DNA of 64,000 nucleotides from NCBI RefSeq assembly GCF_029867415.1, contig NW_026705407.1:650943-714942 (forward strand). The letters run 5' to 3'. The notes below the pieces were generated by a model. The model was given only the letters and a program-made list of their open reading frames with translations, had not been told where the DNA came from and did no database searches. This document shows positions 32,515 to 42,180 of this stretch, piece after piece (positions within the stretch are counted from its first letter, which is position 1; each line of letters begins with the position of its first letter). Origin of the DNA: Vicia villosa (lineage: Eukaryota > Streptophyta > Magnoliopsida > Fabales > Fabaceae). The translations under genes were made by a program, and so were the position numbers.

Positions 32515-34247
32515 GCTTGTATGAGGCCCAAGCTTGAGGCTTTTTGATTGACTTTGGGAGATGACTCCATTGGGAATTTGACTTTGACTGAGGAAATTTG
32601 TGTTCTGTATGAAGCCCAGAATTGAGGCTGACTCTAGTTGAAGAGTGTTTATTTTGTTTTGATTGAAAGGTTTATTTTAGTGTTCTATACAAAGCCCAGA
32701 ATTGTGGTTGACTCTACCTAGGGAGACTCTATTTGGTGCCTTGTATGAAGCCCAAGGTTGTGGCTAACTGTTGAGGAAACAAAGCTTGGAGACTATGGAT
32801 GACTCTATTTTGTGTGCCTTGTACAAAGCCCAAGGTTGTGGCTGACTCTCTAGGAAAGGACTAAAAGGGTATTAATCTTTTGGCATATAAGAGGATGTTT
32901 ATCTGCCTTATACAAAGCCCAAGGTTGTGGCTGACTTGATGGGGAAAAGATCCTAAAGGTTAGGAATCTTTGACACATGGAAATGATTATTTATCTATCT
33001 TGTACAAAGCCCAAGGTTGTGGCTGCTTGATGGGGAATGAATCACTGTGGAGACTTTATTATCTGCCTTGTACAAAGCTCAAGGTTGAGGCTGACTCTGG
33101 ATAAGGGAATACCTATGAGTAGGGTTTTTGACTCTAAGGGGAGTATCTGCCTTGTACAAATCCCAAGGTTGTGGCTGACTCTTAACGGGGAAAAGATCTA
33201 CTAGTGTGGGATCTTTTGACTCTGAGGAGATCTTTGACTCAACTGAGGATTACTCTATTGTTTTAGAGACTAAAGGTTGACCCTTTCTGGGGATTGTGCT
33301 TTTGTTAAGCAGGGATTGATGAATGAAAGACCCAGGTTTGAAGATTGACTCTACTAGGGAATTTGTTTGAGTGATTGACCTAGACTCTATTGGGGAGTTT
33401 TGAAGGTTTGAAAGATGATTTTGGAAGCTAACCCTTTCTAGGTAATTTGGATTTGAATGATTGATTTTTGGAGGCTGACCCTTTCCAGGGGTTTTGACTC
33501 AGTTGGAGAGTTTATCTTTTGAATGTTGAATTTTTGGAGGCTGACCCTTTCCAAGGGATTTTTACTTATGAAAATTGATTGTTTTTGGAAGCTAACCCTT
33601 TCTAGGGATTTTGACGTTTAAGGAATGATTTGAGACTTCTTGTTTAAAGCCCAATATTAAGGCTGACTCTGACTGGAGATATTCAGATATGGAACCTAGA
33701 CTCTACTAAGGAGAAGACTCACTGGAGATTAAAGATATGGGTGAGAGAGAGTGTCCGTGTCTCTCATTCCAAAAGGTGAACTCAATACTGAGATTGAGAC
33801 ATTCTTAGCTTGTTTAAAGTCTGGTTTGAAGAATAGAAGAATCTCACCAGGGTAGGCTAAAAGGTGACTAAAGACTTGTTCCTATGTTTATAAGAAACCT
33901 GATGGGTCCTTGTATACAAGCTCAAGAGAAAGCTGGGAATATGCTTTTAAGAATCCCGTGGGTCCTTGTATTGTGAGCCCAAGAGGAGGCTAATCGAGGG
34001 TCATCGAGGGTCGTTCTTATAGCACAAGAGAAAGCTATGTTAGTTTTGAACTTAGTTTGGCTCTAAGCAAATGGGTAAGAGGTTTCACCGGGAATAATTC
34101 CTCTTGGGTGGATGTGTCCTATTTTTTGTTCTAAGGCTTTTTTCAAGATGTTTCACCGGGAATAATTCATCTTGAGGTTTGAACTAAAGATCTCTAATTA
34201 GGAAAGAGCCTTCACCGGGAAGACATTCTCAATCCTAGGCCATAGTC

Positions 34248-34314
<67 letters not shown>

Positions 34315-34900
34315 TATTTGTCCTAAGGTTGTTCTCAGACGGGGTTCTAAACAATATATATACAGTTTATATTTGACAGGAATTTAAATGAAAGCTTGTA
34401 AATTGAAAGCTGGTAAAGCCTAACCTGGATGAAGAGGAGGCCTTTGAAAGATGTATGTACAGAAGGGGTTGGGACTTAGACTCAAGGAGAGGCCCAAGTG
34501 CAATTGATTTGAAGTTGTTTATTGAAACAGTTGAATGTTTATTCAAAACAGTTTTGAAATGTTTTTGTTTTGAAAACAGAAGAAGTGAAGATGGACACTA
34601 GGTCACATAGGTATCTGAAGAGTTTCACCGGGAATAATGTTCTTCAAATACCAGAAGAATGTCTTGAAAACAGATGAGGAGATTTTGTAAATACAATTTT
34701 TTTGAAAACAAACTACGAAAAGAAAAAGGTGTTGGGTCTTACACTCTATTAGAGGCCCAAAAAGATTTATCTACTATTTATGAAAAACAGTTGATTGAAA
34801 TTGATTACTGTTGTGAAAACAGTTGAATGACTGTATTTGAAATAAAAGGAAAAGGGGTTGGGACTTACACTCTATTAGAGGCCCAAGTGCAATGATTTAC
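32515..34900 (-). repeat. Dispersed modules in LTR C
   Basis: About ten copies of 'ttgtacaaagcccaaggttg' plus 'tggctgactc' lie at 60-95 bp spacing (32518-33180, one near 33628). Four copies of 'ttcaccgggaa' lie near 34084, 34152, 34206 and 34621. Three copies of 'ggg(a)cttacac..gaggccca' lie near 34490, 34735 and 34860. Confidence 0.75.
34253..34311. repeat. (AT)n microsatellite
   Basis: About 29 uninterrupted AT dinucleotides. Confidence 0.98.
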
Positions 34901-35480
34901 TGCTGAAAGATACAAGGTTTTGTTGTTTGAAAACCTAGATCGTCTCTGAAACTGAAGGTCGTGGTGATGGTGGAGAGCTTCTGGCTTTGAATGAATGATC
35001 ACAAAAGCTTCATGGGACCTTTTTCATGCTATCTGGGCACTTGGATTACTTTGATAACCTCTTAATTAATCTACTCGACCCCTCTTGCTTGAGCTTCAAG
35101 TAGAAATGGGAGATGGTGATTCTGCACATACAGATGAGCTGCGACCATCTGGATAGCTTCACTACACCCTAAGGAATGTGTCTGAATGCTTGGACTTGTT
35201 TGACACCCTCTGAATTGTTCTACCGACCTCCAACTGACTTTGCTCCAAATTGAAAGTGAAGATGATGTTCTTTCACTTACAGAAGTGTTCTAGGTACTTG
35301 GATCACTTCTAATGGACCTCCTTGAGATGTTTGAATACTTAGTTTCAAAGGAAGAGCTCTGGTTTTAAGAACCCGAGTCTTTTTTCCAAAGAACCTTTGA
35401 AAAACCTAAGTATGAGAGGGAGAAGGAGAAAGCAAGAATTGGAGTTGCTTTGGTGTGCTTATTACTGAGGTATCCACTTA

Positions 35481-35488
35481 TATTTATA
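35481..35488 (-). promoter_or_regulatory. TATA box of LTR C
   Basis: TATAAATA on the minus strand, comparable to the TATA of LTR 1. Confidence 0.45.
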
Positions 35489-36440
35489 GGCAAATGATGC
35501 AGAGTAGTTTGGGAGAGTGAGCTTGCTTAGTGAGGTAGTTTTGGTTTCTTGGCCATGAAGAAATTCAAAGAATATCCCAAGTGTAATGATGAGCTTCTTG
35601 ATACCACTCCCTAGCCATCGGTTTTGCTTGATATTAGGGGACAATTCTGATGCGGAAATGAGCTCCAATTGGTTGGGAAGAGATTCCTTTAGTGATTCAC
35701 CACTTGGCCATAAATTTCCCAAAAGTAATCATTACATAATCACATGTTCTTGTTTTTGGGAATATTCTTCAATCCTTATGCAATTATTAAAATGAATGCA
35801 TGGCATCTCTACTGATGTATTATGTGTCATATAGCATCAATTGGTAGAGGCATTTGCACGAATTGGCCAAAACCAAAGTTGGTCATGTCTTGAAATTTCA
35901 CTCCATGGGCCTGACTTTGAACAATCATAACTCCTAGCTCAAAATGAATTTGAAGGTTGAGCACAATTTGGAAAGCCCTTAACATGTACTTCAATTCACT
36001 AGTTTGGAGTTTCTTCAAAATCATTTGGGAAATTTGTGCAAAATGGGCTTAAAGTTTGAAGAAAACTAGGTTAAAACACTTAGAACTTACATCTCTCAAA
36101 TGATTGATCTTTTTAAAAAAGCTCCAATGTGAAAAGTTGTTTTATTTTGCAAGATCTACAACTTTCATGTTGGAAGTTTTTTGAGCTGTGTGTTAGGTGC
36201 CAAATTGTGTTAATATTTGCTTTTATATTTGGTACCTTTCGACTACTTTTTATCGCAAATTCATGAAACCCCGTTTATTTTGAGTAAATAATAGTAGATT
36301 AGTTATTTAGCGGTCGTTTTCTTTTAACCGTTGTTTTTAAGTGTTTTGTGTGCAGGTTTTCTTTTATTAGGTTGGAATTTTGAGGATTGGAGTAATGAGC
36401 CAATTGCAAAGACAAAGTTTCGAGATCTGCTCTAGGGCGC

Positions 36441-36515
36441 GTCGCGAGCTAGGAGCGCGCGTCGCGAGCTAGGAGCGCGCGTCGGGAGCTAGGAGCGCGC
36501 GTCGCGCGCTGTTAA
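36441..36515 (+). repeat. CpG-rich 20-bp tandem repeat in Athila LTR
   Basis: GTCGCGAGCTAGGAGCGCGC is repeated three times (36441, 36461, 36481) plus a partial unit. It stands out from the AT-rich surroundings. Related CGCGCGTCGCG motifs recur at 36547-36575, 39611-39655, 46262-46450 and 46870-46912. Confidence 0.95.
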
Positions 36516-36576
36516 GGAATGTTTGGAGTTCAAAGTCAGTAGCATTCGCGCGTCGCGAGGTGAAGAGCGCGCGATG

Positions 36577-36736
36577 TGTAACACCCTTCTAAACCCCGCG
36601 GCAATTTTAATAATTAATCAGAGTAAAAACATATGCACAAGGGTGCCACAATTATTTAAAATAAATAAATCAACTAAGGTCAAAGTCATGCTTCATTAGG
36701 AAACGATTCACCAAAACACAATCATGTTTAACACAG
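36577..36736 (-). mobile_element. 3' LTR remnant of chromovirus (160 bp)
   Basis: Matches 37768-37927 with a single difference by eye, then breaks off into gag sequence. Confidence 0.9.
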
Positions 36737-37631
36737 TCACAATCTTCATCCTACAATTTGAAGCAATATGGCCCGCCTTACCACACTTGAAGCATTTCTT
36801 CTCTCCACCCTTGCACTCATTCCTTCTATGCCCAGTCTCTCCACAGTTGTAGCACCTAACGGGAGCACCAGAATCTCCCCCACTAGGCCTCTTCCAATCC
36901 CCAGCTCTAGGATTCCCTCTACCATATGGCTTACCTCTATCCATAGGCTTCTTACCTTTCTTGTCAACCAACTCGCGAGAGTGAGATGACTTCAGCTTAA
37001 GGTTATCCTCCTCGAAGATCCTACTATAGTCCACCAAATCGACAAATCGCCAAATCCTCTGGTACCTGATCCCTTGCTTGATCTCATCACGAAGACCATT
37101 CTCAAACTTGATGCACTTTGAGAATTCACTAGCCTCGTCATTGTTGTAGTGAACGTAGTACTTCGCCAACTCGACAAATTTCGAAGCATACTCTGGTACC
37201 GTCATATTACCCTGAGTCAGCTCCAAAAATTCAATCTCTTTCCTGCCTCGAACGTCTTCAGGAAAATACCTCCTCAGAAATTCCCTCTTGAACACAGCCC
37301 AGGAGATAGCTACACCATCAGCATCCAATTCAGCCCTGGTAGCCATCCACCAGTCATCAGCTTCTTCGGACAACATATGAGTATCATACCTCACTTTCAG
37401 GTTCTCAGCACAATCGATGACTCTGAAAATCCTCTCGATCTCCTTAAGCCATTTCTGAGCACCATCAGGATCATGTGTGCCCTTGAACAATGGAGGATTG
37501 TTCCGCTGAAAACTGTTCAGCTCCCTGTCAGCACCAATACCAGCCCCAGTGACATTCCCTCCCAGTACCCCAGCAATCATGCCCAGAGCCTCAGCAATTG
37601 CATCGTCAGTTCTTCCTCCTCTTCCGGCCAT
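36708..37631 (-). pseudogene. gag: Chromovirus gag, truncated and fused to LTR
   Basis: Nucleocapsid/capsid precursor of a chromoviral Ty3/gypsy element. Starts MAGRGGRTDDAIAEALG. The capsid core has FKGTHDPDGAQKWLKEIERIF and FLRRYFPEDVRGRKE. A basic G/R-rich stretch is followed by two CCHC zinc knuckles, CYNCGETGHRRNEC and CFKCGKAGHIASNC. After the second knuckle the frame runs into the LTR remnant and stops about a dozen codons later. The domain part is intact; protease and everything after are deleted. Family assignment to Tekay/Del is by resemblance only. Confidence 0.85.
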
Positions 37632-37745
37632 TGTTCTGCTAAATATTAAACAATATTCATTAGAACAAGAAGTATCGATAGTGTCAACCTTACACTATTC
37701 GCATACGAGGGATTAACTGACACTAAGACTCTGAATCAAACGACC

Positions 37746-37763
37746 GACTATGCTCTGTTACCA
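37746..37763 (-). promoter_or_regulatory. PBS of chromovirus (initiator-Met tRNA type)
   Basis: Transcript-sense TGGTAACAGAGC lies 4 nt after the 5' LTR, close to the usual TGGTATCAGAGC of chromoviruses. Confidence 0.7.
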
Positions 37764-37767
37764 CTAT

Positions 37768-39610
37768 TGTAACACCCTTCTAAACCCCGCGGCAATTTTA
37801 ATAATTAATCAGAGTAAAAACATATGCACAAGGGTGACACAATTATTTAAAATAAATAAATCAACTAAGGTCAAAGTCATGCTTCATTAGGAAACGATTC
37901 ACCAAAACACAATCATGTTTAACACAGCGGAATACGAAACATCATCAAATACAACCAGAATGGGATCATAATCCAACACCAAATAAATTAGATAATTTCA
38001 TAAAAACTCTATAACTATCGTTCCCCAGTGTTACAGATCAGAGCATGACCGACACGACCCAACATAAACGGATAAACTCTATGAGTCATCCTCACCAAGC
38101 ACTAATGCCGCTACTCCTCAATCTGAAAATGACAACATGTAAGGGTGAGTCTCATTCTCAATTAGTAAATATTATGCAATTCATAAGCAACAAGCATCAT
38201 AATATACCGTTCACCCAATTATACATATTCAGATTCACATCCATTATTAATTCACACAATAATAGATTACAACACATACTACAGAAATCCATACAATCAT
38301 ATTATGACAAAATGCATATGACACAACTGACACTATGCATGTGGTACCAATAAACCGTGGAATCAATCCACCTAACCGATCTACGCCTCATCGAGATACG
38401 GCCCACCGACACAATTTCCAAATGGGAAATATGTCCACCAACGATCCAAACCTCACCGGGATCCAACATCAATGCACATGAATGAATGAAATACATATAA
38501 CATACTTAAAACACACTAAATCACGATGAGCAACTCATCTCAACACCACCTCACCGAATAAGTATGTACATGTTTTCAACATCATTCAAATAGTCATGCA
38601 TCCATCACAATCATACTAACAAATCACACCAATTCATCATCACATCAAACACATTGTCACACCTATCTCATATGCACACAATTGTTCAATTCTTATCAAG
38701 TAATTAAATCTAGTTTTTAAGGAAATAAAGTCGGATAATACCAATATTCATCGTTCATCATATAAAACATTTAATTACTTGCACAACGCCCAAAACGGCA
38801 CTAAGAAATGATTCACGGATCAAAAGATACGTTATTTTGAAGTTTGGAAAAATTCACACACAGCAAGGTTCGCTCAGCGGAGCAAGGCAGAAGCGAAACC
38901 CTTCCAACCCCCGCTCAGCGGACCTCAAGCGACGTCAAACAGAAGCGAACTACGTTGGGACCTCCGCTCAGCGGACCCCCTTCCGCTCAGCGGACCTGCG
39001 ATTTCAGCAAACCCCAAGTCTGCGACAGACCCTGCGATTTCACTCCCTTTTCACCCAAAAACGATTCCAGACATCACATACAGGCATACAATCATCATAT
39101 ATTCAATTATACACCACAAAAACATCATTTAACGCATTATTAACCAAATAGTTCACACAATCATCATCAATTCAATCCAAATTAGAACACCCTAACCTAA
39201 CAATCCCAATGTCTAATTGAATCAAACCATACATCAATCTACCTATCACCTAAGATCACATAAGAGATACTAAAAGGAAGAGTCCCCCCTTACCTCGATG
39301 AATCTCTTGAATGCTCTCCTTCCGGTTTCACGTTCTTGCCCCTTTCTCTTCTCTTCTTTTCACGTGTTCTCCCTTTCTCCCCAAATGGTTCCCTTTCTTT
39401 CTTATTTTATGAAAATAAAATAAAATAAAATATCACAACTTAGTATAAGGCCTAACCAATATAGCACCCCCTCTTTTACTAACATCACACCATAAGCCCA
39501 ATATCTCATATTCCATCATTTTCCAATTAAATCCAATTTAAAATTCTAAAATTCCAATTATTTAATTTAAATCCAAATTAAATTAATAAACTAAAATTAT
39601 GGGTGTTACA
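37768..39610 (-). mobile_element. 5' LTR of chromovirus
   Basis: 1843 bp with TGTAACACCC/GGGTGTTACA ends. It carries four copies of the palindrome CCGCTCAGCGG. The 104-aa and 99-aa ORFs on the opposite strand are not supported. Confidence 0.9.
38871..38993. repeat. Four CCGCTCAGCGG palindromes
   Basis: Near-palindromes at 38871-38880 (first base missing), 38911-38921, 38964-38974 and 38983-38993, inside the chromovirus LTR. Confidence 0.9.
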
Positions 39611-39668
39611 CGATGCGCGCTTGGGCGGAAAAGGTGCGCGACGCGCGCTGCGCAGATTCTGGTTTTTC

Positions 39669-39676
39669 TATATATA
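39669..39676 (+). promoter_or_regulatory. TATA box of Athila LTR
   Basis: TATATATA followed by GCTCAG, about 50 bp downstream of the CpG-rich segment once the inserted chromovirus is discounted. Confidence 0.55.
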
Positions 39677-40464
39677 GCTCAGTTCTGTCCTTGTGAGAAG
39701 TTAGACCAATTGGAGAGCCAAGAAACCCTTTCAGTATTTTGACTTATAATCGAAGAATCGAAGCATTGATCGTCGAGAAATTACCGTTGATGCTTGCTAT
39801 CCTTCCTTCCTTCCTTCTTGTGCAAGCTACCATGTCAATGGATAGCTAAACACTTTTGTGTCAACGCTTTGAAGTAATCTTCCTTACTTTTTGTATGTTT
39901 TCCTTATAAATATTGTGTATGAACAAGTTGTTAATCAATATAGAGGATGTAGTTTGCTTTATCTTAACTTTCTATGGTTGAAATGTTTGTGAAATACAAT
40001 GTTTGAATCTTGACCTAACTATATCATCTATCAAACATTAAGTCTAGACATGGAACTAATGGTTGATAATCACTTTGTATCTGTTTTTAAATGTTATTTT
40101 TGTTGTTCAATCGATTGAGAAATCATTGGTTGAACAATCAAGTAAGTCTTGCTATAACGTTGCGGAAACGAACGGTATAGACGTACGATACGTGAGATAT
40201 TGATTGATAACTACTTCATACGCATGATCTTAGGAAGACATACAAATTATAGGTTGATGAAATCAAGTCTTGATACTTCTCTTTATAACTTAGAACTTTC
40301 TTTAATTTAATCCTTGCTACTAAATTGTTGAATGATCTTTTGCAAACCAAAAACCAAAGTAATATTAACTCAAGGCAACATAAACTATAGAACGGCGGTG
40401 ATATCGCACCAATCCCTGAGGAAACGATAATCTAAAAATACACCACAATACCTTTTTAACAAAA

Positions 40465-40482
40465 TGGTGTCGTTGCCGGGGA
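40465..40482 (+). promoter_or_regulatory. PBS of Athila element
   Basis: TGGTGTCGTTGCCGGGGA lies 3 nt after the LTR end. It is close to the TGGCGCCGTTGCCGGGGA typical of Athila, matched to tRNA-Asp as I recall. Confidence 0.75.
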
Positions 40483-40611
40483 TTGTTGTTTAGATATTGC
40501 AAGCATTGCAATAGTTTGTTTTGTATTGAGTCTTATAATTAATCTCTTATTTCTTAGCTCTTATCCCTTGTGTTTGATAATTTGCTTGGTTAGTTTTTCA
40601 GATTATAGTTT

Positions 40612-42180
40612 ATGCGAGGACGTATATCTGCAGATCAACTCCTTTTTGATCCTGAGATTGAGAGGACCGCACGTAGAGAGAATAGCAAAACTCGTAGGAG
40701 GAGACAACTAGCTAGGGAAAGAAGACAACAACAAGAAGCATCTTCTTCTTCAACTCCAGTTGAACACTTAGTTGAGGAAGAAATGGCTGCGGATCCTAAT
40801 GTTCCAGCTCGAGGGCCTTGTGTTAATAGCCCTCGTCTGAATGCCCAATTTGCTCATGATCAAGCCAATGGAAGGAACTCCGAAATGAAAACGGGGTTAC
40901 TCCAATTACTTTATCAGAATCCTTTCACAGGAGCAGATCACGAGGATCCGTTTACTCATCTAACAAAGTTCTACGAGATAGCCGGAACAATTGGTGCTCC
41001 GGAAGCCGAAGAAGAACAGGTGTTCAGGAGACTTTTTCCTCATTCCTTAATTGGAAAAGCTAAGGAATGGTACCTTCATCAACCAAATAATGTCATGACA
41101 AATTGGAACGAGTTAGAAGAGAAATTTCTGGATCGGTTCTTTCCTCACAATAGGTTCATGGAAGCGAAAACTTCTATTGCGGTGTTCTCTCAAGGTCCGA
41201 ATGAATCTCTCAATGAAGCATGGGAGAGGTTCAAGTCCATGGTTAGAAAATGCAAAGGTCATGGGTTTGATGAATTGTCTCAAATCCATATTTTTAGAAA
41301 TGGACTCCAACCTCAACCAAAAACTCTTTTAGATGCTACCGCGGGTGGTTCGTTGATGTCAAAAACTACTGCAGAAGAAATTGCTATCATAGATAGGATG
41401 GCTTTGAATGATCATCAAGGGCAACATAACCGTAGTGCATTGCAAAGAAAACCGGGAGTTCTTGAATTGAATACTAGTGATGCAATACTTGCTCAAAACA
41501 AGTTGTTGACACAACAAGTAGAATTGCTCACTCAACAAATGTCAAAACTACCTCAACAAATCAAAGAGATAAATGGGATCCCTTCAAAAAATCAACAGGT
41601 GATGTGTTGTGAATTGTGTAGGGGTGACCATCAAACTGGTTTTTGTCCTCCACCGGGTGAAGAGGTGAATTATGTGTCTAATCCTAATCAAGTTTATGGT
41701 GGGAGACAACAACAACAACCTTACAACAATAACCAAGGTTACCAACAAAGAGGTAATCAAGGTTATCAAGGATGGAGGCCGGATGCGGGCCCTTCGAATC
41801 GTCAAAATCCTTATCTAGGTGGTTACAATCAACAGCCTCAACAAACTCAACAAACAAAGCTTTCAATAGAGGACACTCTAAGTCAATTCATGCAATTGCA
41901 AATTGCGAGCCAAAAGAGTACGGATGCCGCCATAAAGAACCTTGAAACTCAAGTCGGGCAATTGTCAAAGCAACTTGCCGATCAAAACAAAGGTCCTTTT
42001 CCGGCTACTACACAAGAAAATCCTCGTGAGCATTGTAAGTCAATTCTAACTCGTAGCGGTAGAAATATTGATATGGGTGTAGGAGAGATAGTTGAGGAGG
42101 AAATTGTTGAAAGTGAAAAAGATAGGGTGATTGAAGTAGAAAAGAATGTTGAGGGTGATTTAGTTGAAAATGAGAAATAA
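40612..42180 (+). CDS. gag: Athila gag
   Basis: Capsid/nucleocapsid precursor of 522 codons. An arginine-rich N-terminus (RRENSKTRRRR) is followed by the capsid core with NPFTGADHEDPFTHL, WYLHQP and LDRFFPHNRF, a CCHC-like CELCRGDHQTGFC, a long Q/N-rich region (GGRQQQQPYNNN) and a glutamate/lysine-rich tail. The TAA at 42178 is the only interruption between gag and pol: the same frame continues immediately with the same E/K-rich composition. So this may be the N-terminal part of one gag-pol ORF with a nonsense change. It starts at the first M after the 130-nt leader. Confidence 0.8.
   Translation: MRGRISADQLLFDPEIERTARRENSKTRRRRQLARERRQQQEASSSSTPVEHLVEEEMAADPNVPARGPCVNSPRLNAQFAHDQANGRNSEMKTGLLQLLYQNPFTGADHEDPFTHLTKFYEIAGTIGAPEAEEEQVFRRLFPHSLIGKAKEWYLHQPNNVMTNWNELEEKFLDRFFPHNRFMEAKTSIAVFSQGPNESLNEAWERFKSMVRKCKGHGFDELSQIHIFRNGLQPQPKTLLDATAGGSLMSKTTAEEIAIIDRMALNDHQGQHNRSALQRKPGVLELNTSDAILAQNKLLTQQVELLTQQMSKLPQQIKEINGIPSKNQQVMCCELCRGDHQTGFCPPPGEEVNYVSNPNQVYGGRQQQQPYNNNQGYQQRGNQGYQGWRPDAGPSNRQNPYLGGYNQQPQQTQQTKLSIEDTLSQFMQLQIASQKSTDAAIKNLETQVGQLSKQLADQNKGPFPATTQENPREHCKSILTRSGRNIDMGVGEIVEEEIVESEKDRVIEVEKNVEGDLVENEK

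Larger units (their letters stand above)
31593..36190 (-). mobile_element. Ogre-type LTR C, truncated by Athila insertion
   Basis: Minus-sense LTR, distantly like LTR 1: the hairpin block at 31837, repeated '..agcccaag..ggct' modules, 'gggacttacac..gaggccca' modules, and 'ctacaactttcatgttggaag' near 36165 as in LTR 1 near 20071. The left boundary is placed at TGTCATT (31593). The right end is cut at 36190 by the Athila LTR. No PBS lies on its left, so its body, if any, lies to the right beyond the nested insertions. Confidence 0.65.
36577..39610 (-). mobile_element. Deleted chromovirus (Tekay-like) insertion
   Basis: Bounded by TGTAACACCC and GGGTGTTACA, flanked on both sides by CGATG (36572-36576 and 39611-39615), a perfect 5-bp target duplication. 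Minus sense: 5' LTR 39610-37768, PBS, gag 37631-36708, then a 160-bp fragment of the 3' LTR. All of pol and most of the 3' LTR are missing. Confidence 0.9.
36191..40461 (+). mobile_element. Athila 5' LTR (interrupted 36577-39610)
   Basis: It starts TGTTAGGTGCC and ends CCTTTTTAACA, with matching TGTTA/TAACA termini. About 1.23 kb without the inserted chromovirus and its target duplication. It contains a CpG-rich repeat upstream of a TATA box. Confidence 0.75.

Noticed and set aside
38837..39151. Overlapping 104-aa and 99-aa ORFs in the chromovirus LTR
   Set aside because: Both run antisense through the palindrome repeats in different frames; composition is repeat-driven.
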